Below are positions 8,367 through 17,372 of a stretch of DNA of 64,000 nt, piece after piece. This stretch comes from Streptomyces toyocaensis. Lineage in GTDB: Bacteria; Actinomycetota; Actinomycetes; Streptomycetales; Streptomycetaceae. Position 1 is the stretch's first letter, and the number at the start of each line of letters is the position of its first letter. Where the stretch lies: assembly GCF_000725125.1 (NCBI RefSeq), contig NZ_JFCB01000018.1, positions 62,001-126,000 on the forward strand. Reading direction: 5' to 3'. The position numbers and the translations under genes were made by a program. The notes beneath the pieces were generated by a model. The model worked only from the letters and a program-made list of their open reading frames with translations, was not told the DNA's origin and did no database searches.

Positions 8367-9425
8367 TCAGAGCGACACCCCGTGCCGGGCCAGCCACGAC
8401 ACGGGGTCGACGGCGGACCCCGTCTCGGGAGTGACCCGTACCTCGAAGTGCAGGTGGGGTCCCGTGGAGTTGCCGCTGGTGCCGGACTGGCCGATCCACT
8501 GCCCGGGCGTGACCCGGTCGCCCTGGTCGACGGCGACGGCGGCCAGATGGGCGTACTGGGTGTGGTAACCGCCCGCGTGCCGGATCACGATCTCGATGCC
8601 GAAGGCGCCTGAGCAGGACACCTTGACCACCTCCCCGGTACCCACGGCCCGCACGGGTGTGCCGATCGGCACCGCGAAGTCCTGCCCGGTGTGCCGGTTC
8701 GCCCACCGCGCGCCACCACTGCCGTAGGACGCGGACAGCTCGTAGGTCTCCACCGGCGCCACCCAGCGGCTGGTGAACCGCGTCTCCGGCTGGTCCAGCC
8801 GGACCGCGCCGCGGCAGGCGCCGGCCGCGACCGAGGCGTCCGCATGGCCCTGGAGTTTCCAGCGCGCCGCTTCGAGCTTGGCCTCGATGCCCTGTCTCAG
8901 GTCGGCGAGTTCCGCGTTCCGCTTCTCCAGCCTGCGCCACGCCGCCGCGGCCCTCGCCTCGTCCCGGGCGAGCCTGGCCTCGGCCCGCTCGCTCCTGTCG
9001 ATCGCCTTGTCCAGCGACACCTCTGCCTGCTGCACGACCCGCTGACCGCGCATCAGCTCGTCGGGGTCGTCCGCGAGCAGCATGTGCGCGGTGAGCGGCA
9101 GCCCGCCGCCGTCCCGGTACTGGGAACTGGCGATCCGGCCCAGGTCCTCGCGCAGACCGGCCGTCTCCCGGCGCTCCCGGTCCAGCCGTTGCTCCAGCCG
9201 GTGTGCCCTCGCCCGCTGTCTCTCCGCCTCGCGGCGGCCCTCCTCGTACCGTTCGGTCGCCGTGGCCGCCTCCTCGTACAGCCGCGCCACTTCCGCGCTG
9301 ATGCCGGAGGCGGAGCCGTGGCCCGGGGCGTGAGGGCCGTCACCGTCGGCGGGGCGGGCGGCGAGCACGGCGAGCGCGCACAGCAGTACGGCGGTGAGCA
9401 GCGGGTGACGGCGGGCGAAGCGCAT
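8367..9425 (-). CDS. M23 family metallopeptidase with coiled-coil, exported
   Basis: 352 residues. An N-terminal signal peptide (MRFARRHPLLTAVLLCALAV) is followed by a long charged coiled coil rich in Arg/Glu/Ala (about residues 40-190). The C-terminal LytM/M23 domain carries HTGQDFAVPIGTP and HLHFEV zinc ligands, so it looks catalytically complete. Such proteins cut peptidoglycan cross-links, or act as NlpD/EnvC-like activators when the ligands are lost, which is not the case here. It lies alone between the HAD gene and the cyd operon. Confidence 0.92.
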   Translation of the reverse strand: MRFARRHPLLTAVLLCALAVLAARPADGDGPHAPGHGSASGISAEVARLYEEAATATERYEEGRREAERQRARAHRLEQRLDRERRETAGLREDLGRIASSQYRDGGGLPLTAHMLLADDPDELMRGQRVVQQAEVSLDKAIDRSERAEARLARDEARAAAAWRRLEKRNAELADLRQGIEAKLEAARWKLQGHADASVAAGACRGAVRLDQPETRFTSRWVAPVETYELSASYGSGGARWANRHTGQDFAVPIGTPVRAVGTGEVVKVSCSGAFGIEIVIRHAGGYHTQYAHLAAVAVDQGDRVTPGQWIGQSGTSGNSTGPHLHFEVRVTPETGSAVDPVSWLARHGVSL

Positions 9426-9583
9426 GACTGCGATCCTGGCCCCGGCCCCGGCGCCCGGTCCTGTTCATGTCGTACAGATGGGGGACCAGACGCCCCGGAC
9501 GGCCCATCGACACCCCGAACAGCGCCCTTCCGGAACACCCTTGACGTCCTGTCACGTGTGTGGGCTCCGCGTGACCACCCGGC

Positions 9584-12500
9584 CTAACGGGACGCCACCA
9601 GGAGCTCCGCCTCCTCCTCCCGCCGCGCCATCGCGCGCAACGGGCCCTCGGTGTCGACGAGTTCCGCGTACGGACCACGCTGTGCCACCCGTCCTCCGTC
9701 GAGCACGACAACCTCGTCCACCGCCTCGAGACCGGCCAGCCGGTGGGTGATGAGCAGGGTCGTGCGGCCCTCGGTGGCGGCCAGCAGATCGGCGGTGAGC
9801 GCGTCGGCGGTTGCCAGGTCGAGGTGTTCCGCGGGTTCGTCCAGCACCAGCACGGGGAAGTCCGCGAGCAGCGCCCGGGCGAGCGCCAGCCGCTGCCGCT
9901 GCCCGCCGGACAGCCGTGCTCCGTGCTCACCGACGAGCGTGTCGAGCCCGTCGGGCAGACCGTCGGCCCACTCCAGCAGACGGGCCCGGCCGAGCGCGTC
10001 CCGTACCTCGCCCTCGGTCGCGTCCTTCCTGGCGAGCAGCAGGTTCTCCCGAATCGAGCTGTTGAAGAGGTGCGCGTCCTGCGCGCACAGCCCGACCATC
10101 CGTCGTACGGCGTCGCCGTCGAGGGCGCAGGCGTCCACACCCGCCAGCGTGTACGCGCCCTCACCCGGGTCCAGGAATCGGAGCAGCACCTGGGCGAGGG
10201 TCGTCTTGCCCGAACCCGACGGGCCGACCACCGCGATGCGGCGGCCCCGCTCCAGGGTCAGGTCCAGCCCCGCGAGCGCGTCCCGCTCCTGCCCGGCGTG
10301 CCGGGCGGCCAGCCCCCGGACCACGAGCGGGAACGGCGACAGGGGCGCCTGCCGGGACGACTCCGGCTCCCGTACGGGCACCGGGGCGTCCAGGACCTCG
10401 AACACGCGCTCGGCGCTCCGGCGCACCCTCTGCCGGTACTGCACGGCGAGCGGCATCCCGAGGACGGCCTCGAACGCGGCCAGCGGGGTGAGGATCACGA
10501 CGGCCAGGGCCACACCGTCCAGCCGGCCGGCGGCCACGGCCTGGGCGCCGACGAGCGCGGCGGCCGCGACGGTCAGGCCGGAGATCAGCGCGGCGAGCCC
10601 GTCGCCGAGCGCGGTGGCGGTGGCGGCCCGCGAGGCGATCCGGGTGAGCGTGCCGTCGGCCCGGCGTGCCTCGGCGCTCCGCGCGGGCAGGGCGCCGGCG
10701 ACGGTCAGCTCGGCCGTCCCGGTGAGCAGATCGGTCACCCGGGTCGCGAGGACGCCCCGGGCCGGTGCCAGTCTGCGCTCCGCGCGACGGGCCACGGCAC
10801 CGGTCAGCAGAGGCACTCCGGCGCCCGCCGCCAGCAGCCCCGCAGCGAGCACGGCGCCCGCCTCGGGCAGCAGCCAGGCGGTGAAACCGACGGACAGGAC
10901 GGAGACGGCGAGGGCGGCCCCGGCCGGCAGCAGCCAGCGCAGCCAGTAGTCCTGGAGCGCGTCCACGTCGGAGACCAGCCGGGAGAGCAGGTCCCCCCGG
11001 CGGGCGCCGCGCAGGCCGGCGGGCGCCAGCCGCTCCAGCCGCCGGTACACCGCGACCCGGGTGTCGGCCAGCATGCGCAGGACGGCGTCGTGCGACACGA
11101 GCCGCTCGGCGTAGCGGAACACGGCCCGGCCGATGCCGAAGGCCCGGGTCGCCGTCACGGCCACCATGAGGTGGAGCACGGGCGGCTGCTCCGAGGCCCG
11201 GGAGATGAGCCACCCGGACGTCGCCATGAGCCCGACGGCGCTGCCCAGGGCGAGGGTGCCGAGCACCAGGGCGAAGCTGATCCGCCCCGTCCGGGCCCTC
11301 GACAGGGCACGGACGCGGGCGAGCGCACCGCCCGGCACCGGGTCCGTGTCGGTCCCGGCCGCTCCGCTGTCCGGCACGGGCCCGGACGCGACGGCCTCCA
11401 CGGGACCGGCCGCCCGGTGCGCGGGCTCTTGCCCCCCGGTGGACGCCGGTTCCGCGAGCCGCACCACTCGGTCCGCGACGGCGAGCAGGGCCGGCCGGTG
11501 CACGACGAGCAGCACCGTACGGCCGGCCGTCAGCCGCCGTACCGCCGCCACGATCCCGGCCTCGGTCGCACCGTCCAGCGCGGCCGTCGGCTCGTCGAGC
11601 AGCAGGACGGGACGGTCGGCGAGGAACGCGCGGGCCAGCGCGAGCCGCTGCCGCTGCCCGGCCGACAGCCCCTCCCCGTCCTCGCCGAGCACCGTGCCGG
11701 CGCCCTCGGGCAGCGCGTCCACGAACTCCAGCGCCCCGGCGTCCCGCAGGGCACGCCGCACGGCGTCGTCGTCCGCCTCGGGACGGGCCAGCCGTACGTT
11801 CTCCGCGATCGTCCCGGCGTACAGGTGCGGCCGCTGCGGCACCCAGGCGACGCGGCGGTGCCACGCGGCGAGGTCGAGTCCGGACAGATCGGCTCCGCCG
11901 ATCCGTACCCGCCCCTCGGTGGGCCGGACGAATCCCAGCAGCACGTTCACCAGGGTCGACTTGCCCGCTCCGCTCGGCCCGACGAGCGCGACCGTCTCCC
12001 CGGGGGCGACCGTGAAGGACACGTCGGTCACGGCGTCCGAGGTCCGGCCCGGATAGCGGACCGTCACGTCCTCGAAGGAGACCGCGCCCGCCGGCACCAC
12101 GCCCGCTCCCTGGGCCGGGACGGGCGTCTCCAGCACGGCGAAGATCTCCTCGGCCGCGCCGAGGCCCTCCGCCGCCGCGTGGTACTGGGCACCTACCTGC
12201 CGCAGCGGCAGGTAGGCCTCCGGCGCCAGGATCAGGATCACGAGGCCGGTGTAGAGGTCCATCTCGCCGTACACGAGCCGCATGCCGATCGTCACGGCGA
12301 CCAGCGCCACGGAGAGCGTGGCGAGGAGTTCGAGCGCGAAGGAGGAGATGAAGGCGATCCGCAGCGTGCGCATGGTGGCCCGGCGGTACTCGGCGGTGAT
12401 CCGCCGGATCGACTCGGCCTGTGCCTTGGCCCGTCCGAACACCTTCAGCGTGGGCAGCCCGGCGACGACGTCCAGGAAGTGCCCGGACAGCCGGGAGAGC

Positions 12501-13084
12501 AGCAGCCACTGCCGGTCCATCCGGGACTGGGTGGCCCAGCCGATGAGCACCATGAAGACCGGGATGAGCGGCAGGGTGCCGACGATGATCGCCGCCGACA
12601 CCCACTCCTCGGTGACGATCCGCGCCAGCACCGCCACCGGCACGACCACCGCCAGGCCGAGCTGGGGGAGGTAGCGCGAGAAGTAGCCGTCGAGTGCGTC
12701 GACTCCCCGGGTCGCCAGGGCGACCAGCGATCCCGTGCGCTGTCCGCCCAGCCACTCCGGTCCCAGCGCGGTCGCCCGCTCCAGCAGGCGGCCCCGCAGC
12801 TCCGACTTCACCGCGGCGCTCGCCCGGTGCGCGGCCAGCTCGGTCAGCCAGCCGACCAGGCCGCGGCCGACCGCGACGACGGCGAGCAGCAGCAGGGGAG
12901 TGCCGAGCTCACCGGCGGACAGTCCGTCCTCGAACGCGCCCACCACGATCTCGGCGATGAGCATGGCCTGGGCGATGACCAGCACCGCGCCGAGGGCCCC
13001 GAGGCCGACGACCGCCGCCAGGAAGCCCCGGGTGGCACGGGCGTACCGGAGCAGTCGCGGGTCGATTGGTTTCACGTGAAACAC
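9584..13084 (-). CDS. cydCD: Thiol reductant ABC exporter, CydD-CydC fusion
   Basis: 1166 residues: two complete ABC exporter halves in tandem, CydD then CydC. Each half has a six-helix membrane domain and an ATPase (GPSGAGKST with LLLDEPTAALDG, then GPSGSGKTT with LVLDEPAEHLD). In E. coli CydDC exports glutathione/cysteine and is needed to assemble cytochrome bd. The fusion is the usual form in Streptomyces. The GTG start at 13084 is three bases after cydB, so it is the third gene of the operon. Unusually, the first codons (MFHVKP) are encoded by a parS site. Confidence 0.95.
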   Translation of the reverse strand: MFHVKPIDPRLLRYARATRGFLAAVVGLGALGAVLVIAQAMLIAEIVVGAFEDGLSAGELGTPLLLLAVVAVGRGLVGWLTELAAHRASAAVKSELRGRLLERATALGPEWLGGQRTGSLVALATRGVDALDGYFSRYLPQLGLAVVVPVAVLARIVTEEWVSAAIIVGTLPLIPVFMVLIGWATQSRMDRQWLLLSRLSGHFLDVVAGLPTLKVFGRAKAQAESIRRITAEYRRATMRTLRIAFISSFALELLATLSVALVAVTIGMRLVYGEMDLYTGLVILILAPEAYLPLRQVGAQYHAAAEGLGAAEEIFAVLETPVPAQGAGVVPAGAVSFEDVTVRYPGRTSDAVTDVSFTVAPGETVALVGPSGAGKSTLVNVLLGFVRPTEGRVRIGGADLSGLDLAAWHRRVAWVPQRPHLYAGTIAENVRLARPEADDDAVRRALRDAGALEFVDALPEGAGTVLGEDGEGLSAGQRQRLALARAFLADRPVLLLDEPTAALDGATEAGIVAAVRRLTAGRTVLLVVHRPALLAVADRVVRLAEPASTGGQEPAHRAAGPVEAVASGPVPDSGAAGTDTDPVPGGALARVRALSRARTGRISFALVLGTLALGSAVGLMATSGWLISRASEQPPVLHLMVAVTATRAFGIGRAVFRYAERLVSHDAVLRMLADTRVAVYRRLERLAPAGLRGARRGDLLSRLVSDVDALQDYWLRWLLPAGAALAVSVLSVGFTAWLLPEAGAVLAAGLLAAGAGVPLLTGAVARRAERRLAPARGVLATRVTDLLTGTAELTVAGALPARSAEARRADGTLTRIASRAATATALGDGLAALISGLTVAAAALVGAQAVAAGRLDGVALAVVILTPLAAFEAVLGMPLAVQYRQRVRRSAERVFEVLDAPVPVREPESSRQAPLSPFPLVVRGLAARHAGQERDALAGLDLTLERGRRIAVVGPSGSGKTTLAQVLLRFLDPGEGAYTLAGVDACALDGDAVRRMVGLCAQDAHLFNSSIRENLLLARKDATEGEVRDALGRARLLEWADGLPDGLDTLVGEHGARLSGGQRQRLALARALLADFPVLVLDEPAEHLDLATADALTADLLAATEGRTTLLITHRLAGLEAVDEVVVLDGGRVAQRGPYAELVDTEGPLRAMARREEEAELLVASR
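13069..13082. other. parS site within the start of cydCD
   Basis: Perfect GTTTCACGTGAAAC, overlapping codons 1-5 of cydCD; read on the reverse strand it encodes the FHVK of the protein. ParB bound here would sit on the cydB-cydCD junction. Confidence 0.88.
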
Positions 13085-13087
13085 ACC

Positions 13088-14092
13088 TCAGTGCACGGGG
13101 TCGGCGATGTGCTGGGTGCCGATCCGCTTGCGGAACACCCAGTACGTCCAGCCCTGGTAGAGCAGCACCACCGGCGTGGCGATCACCGCGAGCCAGGTCA
13201 TGATCTTCAGGGTGTAGGGGCTGGAGGAGGCGTTGGTGACCGTGAGGCTCCAGTCCGCGTCGAGCGTGGACGGCATGACGTTCGGGAACAGCGTCAGGAA
13301 GAGCATCGCCACGGCGGCCACGATGGTGACGCCGGAGAGGGCGAACGACCACCCTTCGCGTCCCGCCTGGTTCGCCAGCAGGGCGGCGACCAGCGCGACG
13401 ACCGCCACGGCCAGCGCGACCAGGCTGGTGCCGTCACCGCTGTCCACCTGCGTCCACAGCAGGAAGACCAGCGCCAGGGCGGCGGTGACGAGACCCACGC
13501 GCAGGGCCAGCGCCCGCGCCCTCTGCCGGATTTCGCCGACCGTCTTGAGGGCCGTGAACACCGTGCCGTGGAACGTGAACAGCGTCAGCGTGACCAGGCC
13601 GCCCAGCAGGGCGTACGGGTTGAGCAGGTCCCAGACGCCCCCCACGTACTCGAACTCGGCGTCGATCTTCACCCCGTGGACGATGTTGCCGAAGGCCACG
13701 CCCCACAGGAACGCGGGGATGAGCGAGGTCCAGAAGATCGCCGTCTCCCAGTTGCGCTGCCAGTTCTCCTCCGGCCGCTTCGCCCGGTACTCGAAGGCGA
13801 CACCGCGAATGATCAGACAGATCAGGATGACCAGCAGCGGGAGGTAGAAACCGGAGAAGAGCGTGGCGTACCACTCGGGGAAGGCGGCGAAGGTGGCGCC
13901 GCCGGCCGTGAGCAGCCACACCTCGTTGCCGTCCCAGACGGGGCCGATGGTGTTGATCAGCACCCGCTTCTCGGCGCGGTCGCGGGCGAGCAGCCGGGTG
14001 AGGATGCCCACCCCGAAGTCGAAGCCCTCCAGGAAGAAGTAGCCGGTCCACAGGACGGCGATCAGAACGAACCAGACGTCGTGCAGTTCCAT
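13088..14092 (-). CDS. cydB: Cytochrome bd ubiquinol/menaquinol oxidase subunit II
   Basis: 334 residues with about nine hydrophobic segments. The N-terminus MELHDVWFVLIAVLWTGYFF and the phrase GFDFGVGIL followed by GPVWDGNEVWLLTAGG are hallmarks of CydB. It partners with CydA in the plasma membrane as the high-affinity terminal oxidase. The gene starts 20 bases after the cydA stop and is followed after three bases by cydCD. Confidence 0.96.
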   Translation of the reverse strand: MELHDVWFVLIAVLWTGYFFLEGFDFGVGILTRLLARDRAEKRVLINTIGPVWDGNEVWLLTAGGATFAAFPEWYATLFSGFYLPLLVILICLIIRGVAFEYRAKRPEENWQRNWETAIFWTSLIPAFLWGVAFGNIVHGVKIDAEFEYVGGVWDLLNPYALLGGLVTLTLFTFHGTVFTALKTVGEIRQRARALALRVGLVTAALALVFLLWTQVDSGDGTSLVALAVAVVALVAALLANQAGREGWSFALSGVTIVAAVAMLFLTLFPNVMPSTLDADWSLTVTNASSSPYTLKIMTWLAVIATPVVLLYQGWTYWVFRKRIGTQHIADPVH

Positions 14093-14112
14093 GACAGTGC
14101 AGCTCCCTCGGC

Positions 14113-15618
14113 CTAGTACGAGAAGGCCATCGGCTTGTCGGCGTCACGGACGTCGCCGCCGAGTTTCGTGGGCGGATGGAGGTCGGAGTCACTGAGCTCG
14201 GGCGGGCCCGCCTTCACGTACTTGGCGAGCAGCTTGACCTCGATGACGGCCAGGACGGCGTAGAGCAGGGTGAAGACGGACATCGAGGTGATGACCTCGG
14301 CCGTGGACACACCGGGGGAGACGGCGTCCTCGGTCCGCATCACTCCGTAGACCACCCAGGGCTGCCGGCCCATCTCGGTGAAGATCCAGCCCCAGGCGTT
14401 GGCAGCCAGCGGGAACGCCATGGTCCACAGGGCCAGGAGCCAGTACAGCCGGGTGAGCCGGGAGCCGAGCGGCTTCTTCAGCAGCACCAGGTGCGGCACC
14501 TCGTCGTCCCCGGTCCGCTGGGCGGCGGGCAGCAGGAACTTCTTCCGGGTCAGCCACAGGCCGAGCAGACCGAGCGAGAAGGAGGCCATCCCGAAGCCGA
14601 TCATCCAGCGGAAACCCCAGTAGGCGACGGGGACGATGGGCTTGTAGTCACCGGGGCCGAACTTCTCCTGCAGGACCTCGTTGGTGTCGTTGATGCCGGG
14701 CACGTACGACTCGAAGTCGCTGTGGGCGAGGAAGGACAGCAGGCCGGGAATCTCCACAGCGACCTCGTTGTGCCCCTTGTCGACGTCCCCGTAGGCGAAG
14801 AGGGAGAAGGGCGCGGGTTCCTCGCCGTCCCACAGGGCCTCGGCGGCGGCCATCTTCATGGGCTGCTGCTCGTACATGACCTTGCCAAGGGTGTCGCCGC
14901 TGACCGCGGTGAACAGCCCGCCGACCGCCAGGGTGACCAGGCCGAGCCGGAGCGAGGTGCGCATCACGGGGATGTGCTTCTTGCGCATCAGGTGGAAGGC
15001 GGCGATGCCCACCATGAAGGCACCGCCGGTCAGGAAGGCCGCCGAGAAGCTGTGGAAGACCTGGTTGAGCGTGGTGTTCTGGGTGAGGACCAGCCAGAAG
15101 TCGGTGAGCTCGGCGCGGCCCTTCTCCTCGTTGATCCGGTAACCGACCGGGTGCTGCATCCAGGAGTTGGCGGCGAGGATGAAGTACGCCGACAGCAGGG
15201 TGCCGATCGAGACCATCCAGATGCAGGCCAGGTGGACCTTCTTGGGCAGCTTGTCCCAGCCGAAGATCCACAGGCCGATGAAGGTGGACTCGAAGAAGAA
15301 GGCGATCAGGGCCTCGAAGGCGAGCGGGGCACCGAAGACGTCACCGACGAAGCGCGAGTAGTCGGACCAGTTCATGCCGAACTGGAACTCCTGCACGATG
15401 CCGGTGACCACACCCATCGCGATGTTGATCAGGAAGAGCTTGCCCCAGAACTTCGTGGCTTTGAGGTACTTCTCCTTCCCGGTGCGCACCCAGGCGGTCT
15501 GCAGCCCGGCGGTGAGGGCGGCCAGCGAGATCGTCAGGGGAACGAAGAGGAAGTGGTAGACGGTGGTGATGCCGAACTGCCATCGCGCCAGGGTCTCCGG
15601 CGCCAGAGCCAGATCCAC
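14113..15618 (-). CDS. cydA: Cytochrome bd oxidase subunit I
   Basis: 501 residues. The N-terminus (MDLALAPETLARWQFGITTVYHFLFVPLT) contains the conserved heme-ligand His. The QQPMKMAAAEA and EIPGLLSFLA text surrounds the quinol-oxidising Q-loop region, and the GWIFTEMGRQPW motif is diagnostic. CydA holds hemes b558, b595 and d and reduces O2 to water. First gene of cydA-cydB-cydCD. In Streptomyces this operon is controlled by the NADH sensor Rex; a perfect Rex site lies 83 bases upstream. Confidence 0.97.
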   Translation of the reverse strand: MDLALAPETLARWQFGITTVYHFLFVPLTISLAALTAGLQTAWVRTGKEKYLKATKFWGKLFLINIAMGVVTGIVQEFQFGMNWSDYSRFVGDVFGAPLAFEALIAFFFESTFIGLWIFGWDKLPKKVHLACIWMVSIGTLLSAYFILAANSWMQHPVGYRINEEKGRAELTDFWLVLTQNTTLNQVFHSFSAAFLTGGAFMVGIAAFHLMRKKHIPVMRTSLRLGLVTLAVGGLFTAVSGDTLGKVMYEQQPMKMAAAEALWDGEEPAPFSLFAYGDVDKGHNEVAVEIPGLLSFLAHSDFESYVPGINDTNEVLQEKFGPGDYKPIVPVAYWGFRWMIGFGMASFSLGLLGLWLTRKKFLLPAAQRTGDDEVPHLVLLKKPLGSRLTRLYWLLALWTMAFPLAANAWGWIFTEMGRQPWVVYGVMRTEDAVSPGVSTAEVITSMSVFTLLYAVLAVIEVKLLAKYVKAGPPELSDSDLHPPTKLGGDVRDADKPMAFSY

Positions 15619-15700
15619 GTCGTCGCTCCTTACTCAGCGGTGGTCACAGCGACCGCTTGATCCCGTTCGTCCCTCACATCTCGGGAAAACAGGGTGCGCT

Positions 15701-15716
15701 TGTGAACGCGTTCACA
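15701..15716. promoter_or_regulatory. Rex operator (ROP) upstream of cydA
   Basis: Perfect 16-bp palindrome TGTGAACGCGTTCACA, matching the ROP consensus TGTGAAC-N2-GTTCACA. It sits in an AT-richer gap 83 bases before cydA. In S. coelicolor Rex represses cydABCD at such sites when NAD+/NADH is high; the same control is inferred here. Confidence 0.93.
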
Positions 15717-15810
15717 TTCACAAGCAATTATGACCTACCGTTTTTCAGACCTGGAAGGGGGGTCCCCTGTGACGTCAACCCCTTTGCACGAACCTGCCGG
15801 GCAAACGGAA

Positions 15811-15837
15811 GCGGCCGGCGGATCGACCGCCGGCCGC
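15811..15837 (-). terminator. Hairpin terminator of the aminotransferase gene
   Basis: Perfect 11-bp stem (GCGGCCGGCGG and its complement) with loop ATCGA, beginning 18 bases beyond the aminotransferase stop codon. There is no strong U tract, as is common in Streptomyces. Confidence 0.7.
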
Positions 15838-15854
15838 GTCTGGACGTGCGCCGC

Positions 15855-16934
15855 TCAGAGCCCCTTGCGGAAGCCCTCCGTCACCTTCAGGAAGATGTCG
15901 TTCGCCTCGGTCTCGCCGATCGTGACCCGCACGCCCTCCCCGGGGAACGGCCGGACGACCACACCCGCCTGCTCGCACGCCTGCGCGAACGGCACGGTCC
16001 GCTCCCCCAGCCGCAACCAGACGAAGTTGGCCTGTGTCTCGGGCACCGTCCAGCCCTGGGCCCGAAGCGCCTCCATCACCCGGTTGCGCTCGCACACCAG
16101 CGAGCCGACCCGGCCGATCAGCTCGTCCTCGGCCCGCAGCGAGGCGATCGCCGCGTCCTGTGCGATCTGGCTCACCCCGAAGGGCACCGCCGTCTTGCGC
16201 AGCGCCGCGGCCACCGGCTCATGGGCGATGGCGAAACCGACGCGCAGCCCGGCCAGGCCGTACGCCTTGGAGAAGGTCCGCAGGACGCAGACGTTGGGCC
16301 GGTCCCGGTAGATCTCGACACCGTCCGGCACCTCGGTGTCCCGGATGAACTCGCGGTAGGCCTCGTCGAGGACCACCAGGACGTCACCGGGCACCCGGTC
16401 GAGGAAACGCTCCAGCTCGGCCCGCCGCACGACCGTGCCGGTCGGGTTGTTCGGGTTGCAGACGAAGATGAGCCGGGTCCGGTCGGTGATCGCGTCGGCC
16501 ATCGCGTCCAGGTCGTGCACATCGCCCGGGGTCAGCGGCACCTGGACCGCCGTGGCACCGCTGATCCGGGTGATGATCGGGTACGCCTCGAAGGACCGCC
16601 AGGCGTAGATCACCTCGTCGCCGGGGCCCGAGGTGGCCTGCAGCAGCTGCTGGGCGACACCGACCGAGCCGGTGCCGGTGGCCAGATGGGCCGCCGGGAC
16701 CGCGAAGCGCTCCGACAGCTCGGCCACCAGGGCCGTGCAGGCCATGTCCGGGTAGCGGTTGAAGGAGGCGGCCGACGCGGCCACGGTCTCCATCACACCC
16801 GGCAGTGGCGGATAGGGGTTCTCGTTGGAGGACAGCTTGTACGCCACCGGGCCGCCGGCCGCCGCCGGCCTGCCCGGCTTGTACGTGGGGATCCCCTCCA
16901 GCTCGGCGCGCAGCTTGGGGCTCGTCTCGCTCAC
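15855..16934 (-). CDS. Histidinol-phosphate/aromatic amino acid aminotransferase (HisC-like)
   Basis: 359 residues, class I/II PLP aminotransferase. KLSSNENPYPPLPGV near residue 30, CNPNNPTGT, and the Schiff-base Lys in TFSKAYGLAGLRVG are all present. The protein could act in histidine synthesis or as the broader aromatic aminotransferase (Pat); it is not beside his genes, so the second is quite possible. The GTG at 16934 was preferred to an upstream start because a GAGGAGG ribosome site lies just before it. Confidence 0.9.
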   Translation of the reverse strand: MSETSPKLRAELEGIPTYKPGRPAAAGGPVAYKLSSNENPYPPLPGVMETVAASAASFNRYPDMACTALVAELSERFAVPAAHLATGTGSVGVAQQLLQATSGPGDEVIYAWRSFEAYPIITRISGATAVQVPLTPGDVHDLDAMADAITDRTRLIFVCNPNNPTGTVVRRAELERFLDRVPGDVLVVLDEAYREFIRDTEVPDGVEIYRDRPNVCVLRTFSKAYGLAGLRVGFAIAHEPVAAALRKTAVPFGVSQIAQDAAIASLRAEDELIGRVGSLVCERNRVMEALRAQGWTVPETQANFVWLRLGERTVPFAQACEQAGVVVRPFPGEGVRVTIGETEANDIFLKVTEGFRKGL

Positions 16935-17372
16935 CGCAGTCCTCCTCGCGAAAGACCGGCGGCCCTGACCGCCGCCGACATCCAATACTGCTCACCTTAT
17001 GAGGATTCGGCTCCGCTGCGTATAGGGGCGGCGTCCGCTCCCGTCTGCCTCCTCCGTCACAGTGGCAACAAGGGCAACGTCACCCGAAGGGGTACGAACG
17101 GCGTGCGGACCGGGGGCGCGCCGCACATATATCTATGCGCCGGTGGTTCGCGCCGTGGCGCGCATCCCCCGTGCAGGTGAGTTGAGACCTCTTCGCAACA
17201 TCGCAGCCTCGCCAGGCCCGCACGCGCCCGCACGTCAAGTCTTGCCATTGGAACGTTCAACTACCTTGATTTCGCAGGCTTTTGACCTTTATGATCTTGC
17301 AGAAACGTGCCTGTCAATGCGTGCATATGCGTCCGCCCTACCCCACCGCATGAGCCCTACTATCGGCTCGCC
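16935..17372. other. 438-base divergent intergenic region
   Basis: Separates the reverse-strand aminotransferase gene from the forward LacI-type regulator. It must hold both promoters. The part from about 17240 to 17330 is AT-rich for this genome and includes the 8-bp palindrome GAACGTTC at 17251-17258, a possible regulator site. No RNA gene or convincing small protein was seen. Confidence 0.5.

Noticed and set aside
9743..14116. A 1457-codon open frame opposite cydCD/cydB
   Set aside because: It is antisense to well-supported genes, with Arg/Gly/Gln-rich text lacking domains; typical shadow in GC-rich DNA.
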